Shown: positions 1 through 8,758 of the stretch, piece by piece
How positions within the stretch are numbered: the stretch's first letter is position 1
Layout of the letters: each line of letters starts with the position of its first letter
Assembly (NCBI GenBank): GCA_031374115.1
Contig: JANMNO010000039.1
Span: forward strand, 1 to 64,000
Length of the DNA stretch: 64,000 nucleotides
Reading direction: 5' to 3'
From: JAKFWF01 sp031374115
Lineage (GTDB): Bacteria > Pseudomonadota > Alphaproteobacteria > Rhizobiales > Hyphomicrobiaceae
Notes under the pieces: model-generated
Database searches by the model: none
The model's input: the letters and a program-made list of their open reading frames with translations, nothing else
What the model was told of the DNA's origin: nothing
Translations under genes and position numbers: made by a program

Positions 1-717
1 AATTCTCTCGGCCAGCCGATCGGCGCTGCCCTGCCCGACTGGACACCACGTCCGCGCCCACCGCACACGCCGTTGATCGGCCGTTTCTGCCGGATCGAGA
101 AGCTCGATCCAGCGACGCATGCCGCCGATTTGTTCGCGGGCAACAAGCTCGACGTCGAGGGCCGCAATTGGACTTACCTCGCGTACGGTCCGTTCGAGCG
201 GCTCGAGGATTATCGCGGATGGCTCGATACGATCGCCAAACCCGAAGATCCGCTGTTCCACACCATCGTTGATCTCAGCACCGGCAAAGCCGTCGGCATC
301 GCCAGTCTGATGCGGATCGATCCGCCGAACGGCGTCATTGAGGTTGGCCACATCAACTACTCGCCGCTACTTCAGCGTAAGCCGCACGCGAGCGAGGCAA
401 TGTTCCTGCTGATGTCGCGCGTCTTCGACGAGCTCGGCTACCGGCGCTACGAATGGAAGTGCGACAACTGCAATCTACCATCGCGCGCCGCCGCCGAACG
501 CTACGGTTTCACCTTCGAGGGGATCTTTCGGCAGGCCGTGGTCTATCGCGGGCGCAACCGGGACACGGCGTGGTTCTCGATCCTCGATAGCGAATGGCCG
601 GCAATCAAACGGGCCTATCAACGCTGGCTTGCGCCGGCGAATTTCGACGCGTCCGGCATCCAAAAGGTGCCGCTGTCGGTTTGTCTGGCCGGCGAACGCT
701 CCGTCAAAGCCGGATAA
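1..717 (+). CDS. GNAT family N-acetyltransferase, 5' end outside window
   Basis: The frame is open from base 1 (first codon AAT) and its first residues, NSLGQPIGAALPDW, match the usual N-terminus of RimJ/RimL-like acetyltransferases, so the gene starts a few codons outside the window. A TTG at 73 is an internal codon and not the start. The body carries the GNAT fold: substrate-side segment (LFAGNKLDVEGRNWTYL), central strand with VGHINYSP, and the late AAERYGFTFEG segment typical of acetyl-CoA binding in this subgroup. It would transfer an acetyl group from acetyl-CoA to an amine on a protein N-terminus or small molecule; the substrate cannot be told. It lies 54 bases upstream of mnmE on the same strand. 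Confidence 0.85.
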   Translation, partial: NSLGQPIGAALPDWTPRPRPPHTPLIGRFCRIEKLDPATHAADLFAGNKLDVEGRNWTYLAYGPFERLEDYRGWLDTIAKPEDPLFHTIVDLSTGKAVGIASLMRIDPPNGVIEVGHINYSPLLQRKPHASEAMFLLMSRVFDELGYRRYEWKCDNCNLPSRAAAERYGFTFEGIFRQAVVYRGRNRDTAWFSILDSEWPAIKRAYQRWLAPANFDASGIQKVPLSVCLAGERSVKAG

Positions 718-771
718 CTTCAAGACTGTGCTGCATCAATCCAACGCGACATTGACGCGAGTTCGAGTTCA

Positions 772-2091
772 TTGAACCAAGACACCATCTTCGCTTTGTC
801 GAGTGCATCTGGACGCGCAGCCGTCGCGGTCATCCGCATCTCCGGTCTTGCTGCCGCGCCAGCACTTGCCAGCATGGCCGGTTTCGTTCCACCGCATCGT
901 GAAGCGCGGATGCGAATTCTTCGGCACCCGCACACCCGCGACCCGATCGACCAGGCGCTGGTTCTCTACTTCAAGGGCCCGGCGAGCGAGACCGGTGAAG
1001 ACATCGCCGAGCTACAGATCCATGGCGGTCGCGCCGTCATCTCGGCAACGCTTGCCGCCCTCAGCACAGTCCCCGGATGCCGGATGGCCGAACCCGGTGA
1101 GTTTGCGCGCCGCGCATTCGAGAACGGCAAACTAGACCTGACTGCGGCTGAAGGTTTGATCGATCTTATTGATGCCGAGACAGAGGCCCAACGTGCGCAG
1201 GCGCTCGATCAAGCCGGCGGGGCTCTCGGCAAGCTCTATGACGGCTGGCGCAACACAATGATCGAGGCTCAGGCTATTGTCGAGGCGGCGATCGATTTTG
1301 CCGACGAGGGCGATGTGACAGCCGGAGTTTTCGCGCAGGCTCGCATCGCAACGAATGCTTTACGAAACTCAATTGAGCAGCACCTCCAGCTGGCAAACAG
1401 AGGCGAGATTCTCCGCGATGGCTATCAGGTCGTGCTCGTAGGAGCCACCAACGCGGGCAAATCGAGCTTGCTCAATGCGCTTGCCCAGCGCGACGCCGCT
1501 ATCGTATCGGAGGAAGCCGGGACAACCCGCGACATCATCGAAGTGCGTCTCGATCTAAGTGGCATCCCAGTAATCATCAGCGACACAGCGGGCGTGAGGG
1601 ACGCTGACGGGGCCGTCGAGAGAGAGGGCATTCGGCGCACTCTGGCACGCGCCAAGGATGCAGATCTGGTGCTTTGGTTGGTCGACGCGACGGCCCCCCA
1701 ATCCACTATGCCGCCGGGAATACAGACCGAACGTTGTTGGCTGGTCGTCAATAAGGTCGACATCGTGTCCGCTGACATTACAGGTGCAGCAATGAAGATC
1801 TCGGCCAAGACGGGTGAGGGTATCGACCACCTCGCGACGCTAATCGCAAGCAGGGCTCGAGATGCCTTGGGCACCAAGACCGATCCAGCCCCAACCCAGG
1901 ATAGGCATCGACACCATCTGCTGCGAACTCTCACGCATATAGATGCATTCATCCATGGATCGGAAGATCAAATAGAACTGCGCGCGGAAGACTTAAGACT
2001 TGTTGCCAACGAACTGGGACGGCTTACTGGACGCATTGATCCAGAGGAAGTATTGGGCCAGATCTTCAGCCGATTCTGCATCGGCAAATAA
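772..2091 (+). CDS. mnmE: tRNA modification GTPase MnmE
   Basis: MnmE and MnmG together add the carboxymethylaminomethyl (or aminomethyl) group to U34 of certain tRNAs. The protein has 439 residues, normal for the family. Order of parts: N-terminal folate-binding domain (about 1-118), helical segment, and inserted G domain with the P-loop GATNAGKSS near 224-232, the EEAGTTRD switch, DTAG and NKVD motifs. It ends in FCIGK, the conserved C-terminus with the functional cysteine. The start is TTG at 772, giving MNQDTIFALSS; no ATG is available at the right place and the Shine-Dalgarno is weak. mnmG follows after 43 bases that contain a parS site. Confidence 0.95.
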   Translation: MNQDTIFALSSASGRAAVAVIRISGLAAAPALASMAGFVPPHREARMRILRHPHTRDPIDQALVLYFKGPASETGEDIAELQIHGGRAVISATLAALSTVPGCRMAEPGEFARRAFENGKLDLTAAEGLIDLIDAETEAQRAQALDQAGGALGKLYDGWRNTMIEAQAIVEAAIDFADEGDVTAGVFAQARIATNALRNSIEQHLQLANRGEILRDGYQVVLVGATNAGKSSLLNALAQRDAAIVSEEAGTTRDIIEVRLDLSGIPVIISDTAGVRDADGAVEREGIRRTLARAKDADLVLWLVDATAPQSTMPPGIQTERCWLVVNKVDIVSADITGAAMKISAKTGEGIDHLATLIASRARDALGTKTDPAPTQDRHRHHLLRTLTHIDAFIHGSEDQIELRAEDLRLVANELGRLTGRIDPEEVLGQIFSRFCIGK

Positions 2092-2100
2092 AGGCCCGGT

Positions 2101-2116
2101 TGTTCCACGTGAAACA
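2101..2116. promoter_or_regulatory. parS: parS centromere site (ParB binding)
   Basis: The 16-mer TGTTCCACGTGAAACA fits the widely conserved bacterial parS palindrome with one off-symmetry base (C at position 5). It sits in the mnmE-mnmG spacer, 2.6 kb from parA and 3.4 kb from parB. ParB clamps would load here and spread to position the origin region. The location next to parAB on the chromosome is the usual one. Confidence 0.88.
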
Positions 2117-2134
2117 TCTGTTAAATTTCGGTTC

Positions 2135-4003
2135 ATGAGCAAAGCAAGCTTTGATGTCATTGTGGTGGGTGGTGGCCACGCCGGTTGCGAGGCCGCGGCG
2201 GCCGCTGCCCGCATGGGCGCGAAAACCGGTCTCGTGACGCATAAGCCGGCAACGATCGGTGAGATGTCATGCAATCCAGCGATCGGTGGCTTGGGCAAAG
2301 GGCACTTGGTTCGCGAAATTGATGCCTTGGACGGCCTTATGGGCCGCGTCGCCGATGCAGCCGGCATTCAGTTCCGCCTGCTCAATCGCTCACGTGGGCC
2401 CGCCGTGCAGGGTCTGCGCGCGCAGGCCGATCGGAAGCTTTACCGGCAGGGCATGCAGACCGCGATTGCGCAGACCGACGGGCTAACGGTCGTCGCGGCC
2501 GGCGTCGAGGATCTGATCGTCACTACCGGACGCATTACTGGTGTGATCACTTCCGACGGACGGCATCTTAGTGCCGGCGCTGTGGTGCTGACGACGGGCA
2601 CGTTCCTCAACGGCGTGATCCACATGGGGGACGTAAAGATCCCTGCTGGCCGCGTTGGTGATCCACCCGCATTAAAACTCTCTGGGCGGCTGACAGCGCT
2701 GGGCGTTACCCTGGGCCGCTTGAAGACCGGCACGCCGGCCAGACTGGATGGCAAGACCATTCGTTGGGACGAACTTGTGCCGCAACCCGGCGACGACCCG
2801 CCCGAGCCGTTCTCGTACCTGACCGATCGAATCACGACCCGGCAGATCGATTGCCACATTACATCCACCAACGATCGTACGCATCAGATCGTACGCGATA
2901 ACCTTGGCCAATCGGCGATGTATTCGGGCCAGATCGAAGGTGTTGGTCCACGCTATTGCCCGTCGATCGAAGATAAAATCGTGCGTTTCGCCGATCGCAC
3001 ATCGCATCAGATCTTCCTTGAGCCGGAAGGCCTCGACGACGACACGATCTATCCGAACGGGCTGTCGACTTCCCTACCGGCCGAAGTCCAGGAGCTGTTT
3101 CTGCGCTCGATCACTGGGCTCGAGCGCGTGCGAATTTTGCGGCCCGGCTACGCGATCGAGTACGATTACGTCGATCCCCGGGCGCTCCTGCCCACTTTGG
3201 AATTGAAGTCCCTAAAGGGGCTGTATCTTGCCGGACAGATCAACGGCACCACTGGTTATGAAGAAGCGGCCGCGCAAGGTCTGCTCGCTGGTATCAATGC
3301 GGCGACCACCGCTTCAGGTGCCGACGCTCTCATCATGTCACGCACCGATAGCTACCTCGGCGTGATGGTCGATGACCTGGTCGGCCGTGGCGTCAGTGAG
3401 CCATACCGGATGTTCACATCGCGCGCCGAGTTTCGCTTGAAGCTACGCGGCGACAATGCCGATCAGCGTCTCACGCCAACCGGCATGCGCATGGGTTGTA
3501 TAGGACGCGATCGAGCCGAAGCATTCGCGGCAAAGGCTCTGGATTTGGCCGAAGGCGAAGAGCTGCTGCGGCGCCTCACGATGACATCCACCGAGGCGCT
3601 GCGAGCCGGCATCCAAATCAACCAGGACGGTAAGCGGCGCTCGGCCTTTGATCTACTGGCATACCCGGGTGTAGATATTGCCCGGCTCAAGACCGTCTGG
3701 CCGCAGCTGGAAGCACTCAGCCATAAGACGGCTCTGCAATTAGAGACCGACGGCAAGTACGCTTCGTATGTGGTGCGCCAGAATGCGGATACCGTTGCCC
3801 TTCGCCGTGACGAGGCCACTATAATCCCCCTTAACTTCGCCTACGAAGCACTGCCAGGCCTATCGACGGAGTTGCGAATCAAACTGCAACGTCACCAGCC
3901 AGTGACGTTGGCGCAGGCCATGAAGATCGACGGAATGACACCAGCCGCGTTGCTAATCTTGCTTGGTCACCTCAAGAAATCCCGCTTGGCGCGTTCGGCA
4001 TGA
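2135..4003 (+). CDS. mnmG: tRNA uridine-5-carboxymethylaminomethyl modification enzyme MnmG
   Basis: FAD-dependent partner of MnmE in U34 modification of tRNA. The ATG at 2135 gives MSKASFDVIVVGGGHAGCEA with the Rossmann FAD motif at residues 11-16; the open frame reaches upstream to 2000 but that part overlaps mnmE and the parS site and lacks family character. At 622 residues the length is normal. Visible family signatures are MSCNPAIGGLGKGHLVREIDA, the LKTGTPARLDG segment, the TGYEEAAAQG region and the C-terminal helical domain. The stop overlaps the start of rsmG by four bases (ATGA), pointing to translational coupling. Confidence 0.96.
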   Translation: MSKASFDVIVVGGGHAGCEAAAAAARMGAKTGLVTHKPATIGEMSCNPAIGGLGKGHLVREIDALDGLMGRVADAAGIQFRLLNRSRGPAVQGLRAQADRKLYRQGMQTAIAQTDGLTVVAAGVEDLIVTTGRITGVITSDGRHLSAGAVVLTTGTFLNGVIHMGDVKIPAGRVGDPPALKLSGRLTALGVTLGRLKTGTPARLDGKTIRWDELVPQPGDDPPEPFSYLTDRITTRQIDCHITSTNDRTHQIVRDNLGQSAMYSGQIEGVGPRYCPSIEDKIVRFADRTSHQIFLEPEGLDDDTIYPNGLSTSLPAEVQELFLRSITGLERVRILRPGYAIEYDYVDPRALLPTLELKSLKGLYLAGQINGTTGYEEAAAQGLLAGINAATTASGADALIMSRTDSYLGVMVDDLVGRGVSEPYRMFTSRAEFRLKLRGDNADQRLTPTGMRMGCIGRDRAEAFAAKALDLAEGEELLRRLTMTSTEALRAGIQINQDGKRRSAFDLLAYPGVDIARLKTVWPQLEALSHKTALQLETDGKYASYVVRQNADTVALRRDEATIIPLNFAYEALPGLSTELRIKLQRHQPVTLAQAMKIDGMTPAALLILLGHLKKSRLARSA

Positions 4004-4677
4004 CCGCTGCAGCGCCAAGGGAGCCAACGATCATTTCCGGCCCGGCCCAGTTCGATAAGGCCTTCGGAGTTTCACGTGAAACGCTAGATCGGCTGAGGGT
4101 TTATGCCGATTTGCTGAAGCGCTGGCAGAAGGCAGTCAATCTCGTCGCGCCCAGCACAATACCGGAAGTTTGGCACCGGCATTTCGCCGATAGTGCGCAG
4201 CTCGCATCCTTAATCCCACCAACCGCAAAACGCCATGCCGACCTTGGGTCAGGTGGCGGCTTCCCCGGTCTGGTGCTCGCGATCATGCTGGCAAATCGCA
4301 CCGGCTGTACGACCACGCTCGTCGAAAGTGACCAGCGCAAGTCCGCTTTTCTGCGCGAAGTGGCTCGAAACACCGGGATCGCTGTGGAGATCCTCGCCCA
4401 GCGTATCGAAAATCCCGCGACTTGCGCTAAGGTTGGCGCAGTCGATGTCGTGACCGCACGCGCTTTAGCGCCGCTCGCTCATCTGTTCGCGTTGTCTGCC
4501 CCGATCTGTACCGCGTCAACTCTTGGGCTTTACCTAAAGGGTCGGGGCGTCGAGCAGGAGATCGTCGATGCGCGCAAGTTCTGGCAGTTTGAACATCGCC
4601 TGATTCCGAGCATGACCCAGGCGGGGGCCGCCGTGGTCGAAGTTCGCAATCTCGTGGCTTTGGACAAGGGGGCGTGA
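4000..4677 (+). CDS. rsmG: 16S rRNA (guanine-527-N7)-methyltransferase RsmG
   Basis: S-adenosylmethionine-dependent methyltransferase for G527 of 16S rRNA, formerly GidB. The 225-residue protein has the SAM-binding motif DLGSGGGFPGLVLAI around residue 80 and the downstream VTARALAPL segment. The start ATG overlaps the mnmG stop by four bases. The codons for G-V-S-R-E-T near residue 24 contain a parS-like palindrome (4068-4083), so this stretch of the gene seems to serve both as code and as a ParB site. It precedes parA directly. Confidence 0.96.
   Translation: MTAAAPREPTIISGPAQFDKAFGVSRETLDRLRVYADLLKRWQKAVNLVAPSTIPEVWHRHFADSAQLASLIPPTAKRHADLGSGGGFPGLVLAIMLANRTGCTTTLVESDQRKSAFLREVARNTGIAVEILAQRIENPATCAKVGAVDVVTARALAPLAHLFALSAPICTASTLGLYLKGRGVEQEIVDARKFWQFEHRLIPSMTQAGAAVVEVRNLVALDKGA
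4068..4083. promoter_or_regulatory. parS: second parS site, inside rsmG
   Basis: The core GTTTCACGTGAAAC at 4069-4082 is a perfect 14-base palindrome identical to the core of the parS consensus; only the two outermost bases (A and G instead of T and A) differ. It lies in rsmG coding sequence, 0.6 kb from parA. With the site at 2101 it makes a two-site cluster 2 kb apart. Confidence 0.82.
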
Positions 4678-4682
4678 AGCTC

Positions 4683-5501
4683 ATGTCAGCGCATTCGATT
4701 AGGGTCCTTGCGATCACCAACCAAAAGGGCGGTGTCGGCAAGACGACCACGGCCATCAACTTGGGTACCGCTCTTGCTGCAATTGGCGAGCAAGTACTGG
4801 TGGTCGACTTCGATCCGCAGGGTAACGCTTCCACGGGGCTAGGGATTGCACCGGAATCGCGAAAGCTCACATCTTTCGACGTTCTGACGGGACACGCTTC
4901 ACTCGTCGAAGCGAGCGTTCCAACCAGCGTGCCCGGCCTTTCGATCGTGCCGGCGAACTCCGATTTGGTCGGCACCGATAGTGCACTTGCGGCCGACCCG
5001 AACCGCTCCTTCCGGCTGCGAGATGCTGTTGCCGGACTGCTCGCGGCGCAACGGACACAAGCAATCACCGCGCCCTTGACCTACGTCCTGATCGATTGCC
5101 CGCCGTCGCTCAATCTGCTGACGGTCAATGCGCTCGCCGCGGCCAACGCGGTTTTGGTGCCCGTACAATGCGAGTTCTTCGCCCTGGAGGGCATATCGCA
5201 ACTCAAGGAAACCATCGATCAGATCCGCGGAACGTTGAACCCGACCCTGGAAATTCAGGGCGTTGTTCTAACGATGCACGACGCGCGGACCTCGTTCTCG
5301 AAAGAAGTGGCTCAGAACGTCCGCGCGTTCTTTGGACCCAAGGTTTACGAGACGATGATCCCCCGTAATGTACGGGTGGCGGAGGCGCCATCACACGGAA
5401 AGCCAATCTTGCTTTACGATTATGACTCGGCCGGGAGCCAGGCCTATGTGCGCCTTGCGACGGAGATCATCGAGCGCGAGCGCCGATACAAGGCAGCCTA
5501 A
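4683..5501 (+). CDS. parA: chromosome partitioning ATPase ParA
   Basis: Walker-type ATPase that moves ParB-parS complexes and segregates the origin. The deviant Walker A motif KGGVGKTT lies near residue 15, with DFDPQGNAST and the DCPPSLNLLT (Walker B) segments following. I chose ATG at 4683 (272 residues, MSAHSIRVLAITNQKGG) because the AAGGGGG upstream is well placed for it; a GTG at 4674 overlapping the rsmG stop is possible and would add three residues. parB follows 62 bases later. Confidence 0.95.
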   Translation: MSAHSIRVLAITNQKGGVGKTTTAINLGTALAAIGEQVLVVDFDPQGNASTGLGIAPESRKLTSFDVLTGHASLVEASVPTSVPGLSIVPANSDLVGTDSALAADPNRSFRLRDAVAGLLAAQRTQAITAPLTYVLIDCPPSLNLLTVNALAAANAVLVPVQCEFFALEGISQLKETIDQIRGTLNPTLEIQGVVLTMHDARTSFSKEVAQNVRAFFGPKVYETMIPRNVRVAEAPSHGKPILLYDYDSAGSQAYVRLATEIIERERRYKAA

Positions 5502-5563
5502 TCAGACTCCAAGTGGCGTAGCCGAACCGATCGAAAGAACAAGTTGCAATAACGAGGAACGCA

Positions 5564-6454
5564 ATGGCGGTATCGCTGCAGAAAAGCCGGCTCGGACGTG
5601 GGCTCGCATCGTTAATCGGAGAGCCGGCTCCTATCGGGCAACCGCGGTTGCCCGAGGAAGGCGAACAGCGCGTCGTTTCGATCGACCTGATCAAAGCCAG
5701 TCCTTTCAATCCACGGAAGGATTTTCGCGAGGACGAGCTGATCGAGCTGGCGGACTCAATCCGGCAGAGGGGTCTGGTCCAGCCAATCCTTGTCCGGCCG
5801 GACCCGATGTATCCCACTGGCTACGAGATCGTCGCTGGCGAACGCAGATGGCGTGCAGCGCAACGGGCCGGTCTCCATAACGTGCCGGTCATAGTTCGAG
5901 ATCTCTCAGACCAGGATCTGCTCGAGTTCGCGATTATCGAGAACGTGCAGCGTGCGGATCTCAACGCCATCGAGGAAGCAACCGGTTATCGCGATTTGAT
6001 CGAACGCTTCGGTTATACGCAAGACAAGCTCGGGGAGGTTATTGGCAAGAGCCGCAGCCATCTTGCCAACACGCTACGGCTGTTAAAGCTGCCGCCGCCG
6101 GTGATAGAACTCGTGCGCACGGGCAAACTGACCGCGGGTCACGGCCGAGCGCTGGTGGGCCGTGACGACGCGGAAGTTCTGGCCGATCGGATCGTCGCTC
6201 AAGAACTGAGCGTCAGAGACATCGAGGCACTGGTTCAAGGCAACGGCACGGTCGACGTAACGGGAGTTCCACGCAAGACCCGCGACAAGGATCCGGACAC
6301 CAAGGCTTTCGAGAAGGATCTGTCGGATTTGTTGGGGCTGAAAGTCGAGATCAAGCGCGGCTCCGGTGAGAGCGGATTGATGACGATCAAGTATGGCAAT
6401 TTCGACCAACTGGACTACATCCGCCTACGATTGGGAAACACTGCCGGCGGCTGA
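5564..6454 (+). CDS. parB: chromosome partitioning protein ParB
   Basis: DNA-binding CTPase that recognises parS. The 296-residue protein has the N-terminal LGRGLASLIG segment that contacts ParA, box I (SPFNPRKDF), box II with GERRWRAAQ that binds CTP, the helix-turn-helix with IGKSRSHLANTLRLL, and a C-terminal dimerisation domain. GAGGA lies six bases before the ATG. Both nearby parS sites are its expected targets. Confidence 0.96.
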   Translation: MAVSLQKSRLGRGLASLIGEPAPIGQPRLPEEGEQRVVSIDLIKASPFNPRKDFREDELIELADSIRQRGLVQPILVRPDPMYPTGYEIVAGERRWRAAQRAGLHNVPVIVRDLSDQDLLEFAIIENVQRADLNAIEEATGYRDLIERFGYTQDKLGEVIGKSRSHLANTLRLLKLPPPVIELVRTGKLTAGHGRALVGRDDAEVLADRIVAQELSVRDIEALVQGNGTVDVTGVPRKTRDKDPDTKAFEKDLSDLLGLKVEIKRGSGESGLMTIKYGNFDQLDYIRLRLGNTAGG

Positions 6455-6572
6455 GTAGCCAACGTTCGTTGATTTATTTGGCGGTCCCGGTCAACCAGGT
6501 CGGGCCGTTTTGCTTGTCTAGATCGAGGCCAGGTTCTAAGCGTCGCATATCCCGTTGGATTGGAGATAGCTC

Positions 6573-6896
6573 TTGGCAGATGACGTTCTTGCTCGCTTGG
6601 CGGTTCTGATCGCCAACCGGCGTCTTGCACTCGCCGACACATCATACACGCGGCAGCTGCTCGATGCTGGGCCGGCGAAATGCGCACGCAAGCTTGGCGA
6701 AGAGGCGATTGAAACCGTGCTTGCGGGGGTTGGCAACGATCCCGAGCAGTTGCGCGCGGAAGCCGCGGATTTACTGTATCATCTGTTGGTACTGTTGGAG
6801 GTTCGAAATGTGCCGCTAACAAACGTACTTACAACTTTGGAGGCCCGGATGTCCCAGTCGGGCCTAGCCGAGAAAGCTGCTCGAACGCCGAGCTGA
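6573..6896 (+). CDS. hisE: phosphoribosyl-ATP pyrophosphatase HisE
   Basis: Second step of histidine synthesis: hydrolyses phosphoribosyl-ATP to phosphoribosyl-AMP. The 107-residue protein has the family core DTSYTRQLL, GPAKCARKLGEEAIETVLA and EAADLLYHLLVLL, with the acidic residues that bind magnesium. The start is TTG at 6573, with GGAG eight bases upstream. No other his gene is in the window. In many Hyphomicrobiales hisE ends the hisBHAFE block just before coaA; here the hisE-coaA pair remains but sits next to parB. Confidence 0.93.
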   Translation: MADDVLARLAVLIANRRLALADTSYTRQLLDAGPAKCARKLGEEAIETVLAGVGNDPEQLRAEAADLLYHLLVLLEVRNVPLTNVLTTLEARMSQSGLAEKAARTPS

Positions 6897-6906
6897 TGGT
6901 AAAGCG

Positions 6907-7899
6907 ATGGCAATCTATGAGTTCAAAGCGTTAGCGGAAGAACCAGAGCCACTTCTCACGGGCCTGCAGTTCTCCCCATACCGCGATTTTAACCGTGAGG
7001 AATGGGCTCGTTTGCGTGCCGATACGCCGATGACGCTCGTCGAGCGTGACCTGGAGCAGCTCTCCGGTCTGATGGACGGACTTTCGCTAGATGAGGTCGA
7101 GCAAATCTACTTGCCGATGTCGCGGTTGATCAATCTCTACGTACAGGCCGCGCAGGAACTGCACAGCGTGTCTTCCCGGTTCTTGAACCGCAAGGATCGT
7201 CGAGTGCCGTTCATTATCGGCATCGCCGGGTCGGTCGCGGTCGGAAAAAGCACGACGGCGCGCGCGTTGCGTGCATTGCTTGCGCGCTGGCCGGATCATC
7301 CGCAGGTCGATCTCATTACCACAGACGGCTTCCTCCTGCCGAACGCCGAGCTCGAGCGCCGCGGGATCATGAACCGCAAGGGCTTTCCCGAGAGTTTCGA
7401 TTCGACGCGACTGTTGAATTTTCTCGCCGAGGTGAAGTCGGGCCGCGAACTCGTCGAAGCGCCAGTCTATTCGCACTTCCATTACGACGTATTGCCGACT
7501 CAGAAAGCCATCGTCAAACGTCCTGATATTCTAATCGTCGAAGGCCTTAACGTTCTTCAACCGGCGCGATTACCGCGCGGCGGTGAAGCAATACCGTTTG
7601 TCTCGGACTTTTTTGATTTTTCGATCTACATCGATGCCGATCCGCATACCATAGAGCAATGGTATGTGGCGCGTTTTCTGAAACTGCGGGGTACTGCGTT
7701 CCGCGATCCAGCTGCCTACTTCCATCGATATTCCACGCTGACACCAGAAGAGGCTGTCGAACGAGCTCTGGATATCTGGCGCACGATCAATCTAAAAAAT
7801 CTCGACGAAAACATTCTGCCAACGAAAAGACGCGCCCGGCTCATTCTGCGCAAAGGCGCCGATCACCGGGTCGAAAGCGTCGCTCTGCGTAAAATTTGA
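6907..7899 (+). CDS. coaA: type I pantothenate kinase CoaA
   Basis: Phosphorylates pantothenate, the first committed step of coenzyme A synthesis. The 330-residue protein carries the P-loop GSVAVGKSTTAR near residue 107, the DGFLLPN segment and the family's RKGFPESFD and EGLNVLQ motifs. It begins ten bases after hisE, so the two are probably co-transcribed. A GC-rich hairpin lies just after its stop (7921-7942). coaE and coaBC of the same pathway are elsewhere in this window. Confidence 0.96.
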   Translation: MAIYEFKALAEEPEPLLTGLQFSPYRDFNREEWARLRADTPMTLVERDLEQLSGLMDGLSLDEVEQIYLPMSRLINLYVQAAQELHSVSSRFLNRKDRRVPFIIGIAGSVAVGKSTTARALRALLARWPDHPQVDLITTDGFLLPNAELERRGIMNRKGFPESFDSTRLLNFLAEVKSGRELVEAPVYSHFHYDVLPTQKAIVKRPDILIVEGLNVLQPARLPRGGEAIPFVSDFFDFSIYIDADPHTIEQWYVARFLKLRGTAFRDPAAYFHRYSTLTPEEAVERALDIWRTINLKNLDENILPTKRRARLILRKGADHRVESVALRKI

Positions 7900-7920
7900 T
7901 GCCTCGTCCACAATGAAAAG

Positions 7921-7942
7921 CGGCCGCCTTGCCGGGCGGCCG
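7921..7942. terminator. hairpin between convergent coaA and the 202-residue gene
   Basis: CGGCCGCC and GGCGGCCG form a perfect 8-bp stem with a six-base loop. On the minus strand the stem is followed by CTTTTC and on the plus strand by TTGAGG, so it should work best for the minus-strand gene at 7972 but can serve both convergent genes. Confidence 0.7.
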
Positions 7943-7971
7943 TTGAGGTCTCTTGCTCTGGGCTAGCATAT

Positions 7972-8580
7972 TCAGTGAACCGAGCGGGGCCCTGGGGACG
8001 GGTTCGCGACGGTCAGCATGAATTCGGTAAAGGCGATCTGTTGCCGGAAAAGATTTCGAACTTGCGGCAGCTTCATCACGCTCTGGGCAATCATCAACTG
8101 CTGTTCGAACAATGCGGTCGCAGCGTTCAGACCGAAACCAAACAGCATCGCGGCAACAGGAACTTGGTTGGTGTCAGCGACCTTGGTGTTGATTGCAGCC
8201 GTCACGCCGCCATGTTGCACCGACTTCATTTCGACTGAAGGCACTGTAGCCGGCCGGCTGATGGGCGTTGCTTTGCGAAGTGGCTCGGCGGCTGTCAATG
8301 GCGCCGCCCGGGCGGGCGCGGCATAATGGGACACGGATGACGTCGAATATCCGTCGCCATGGTCGATGTTGAACTTGTCCCGCAAGCGGCGGATGGTCGA
8401 CGGGTCAGTGATACCGAGCGCCTTGATCGCGGTCGTTGGTTTCATGCGTGGATTATTACCGATAAGCCGCGCAATTTCGCCCAACCGCTGCCGGTCGTTG
8501 ATGCCTGAGCCTTTCGGTCGGCCGCGCCGGACATTCGATGCCGTCATGGGGTGCAATCCCTGCAATGCGATTCGTTGCAT
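7972..8580 (-). CDS. unrecognised protein with AT-hook-like and HTH-like N-terminus
   Basis: I do not recognise the family. The protein (202 residues, or 191 from an ATG at 8547 with AGGGA about ten bases upstream) has a basic RRGRPKGSG stretch like an AT-hook. A segment with the spacing of a helix-turn-helix follows (MKPTTAIKALGITDPSTIRRL), then a low-complexity Ala/Pro/Ser linker, then a C-terminal hydrophobic helical region (GFGLNAATALFEQQLMIAQS and on) that recalls phasins. I infer a DNA-binding protein with a helical C-terminal part; binding of polyhydroxyalkanoate granules is a guess. It is a single gene with its own terminator, convergent with coaA. Confidence 0.7.
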   Translation of the reverse strand: MQRIALQGLHPMTASNVRRGRPKGSGINDRQRLGEIARLIGNNPRMKPTTAIKALGITDPSTIRRLRDKFNIDHGDGYSTSSVSHYAAPARAAPLTAAEPLRKATPISRPATVPSVEMKSVQHGGVTAAINTKVADTNQVPVAAMLFGFGLNAATALFEQQLMIAQSVMKLPQVRNLFRQQIAFTEFMLTVANPSPGPRSVH

Positions 8581-8758
8581 TCATTCTGCGCACGAACTCA
8601 CTGTTATTCCAGGGAGAAAAAACGAATATTTGGGAGGATTAGTGCGGTTGTACAGGCTAACGTGGCACAAATACAGTATAAAGGCACTCAATAGCAGCCT
8701 CTTGGCAACAAAATCTGCTACAACTTACGTGACCCAAGTATATGAGGCAGTACAACCC

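Noticed and set aside
8581..8758. Possible small RNA or gene in the AT-rich spacer
   Set aside because: A weak promoter-like pair is present but there is no terminator or conserved frame; the plus-strand ORF over it overlaps the 202-residue gene and has no ribosome site.
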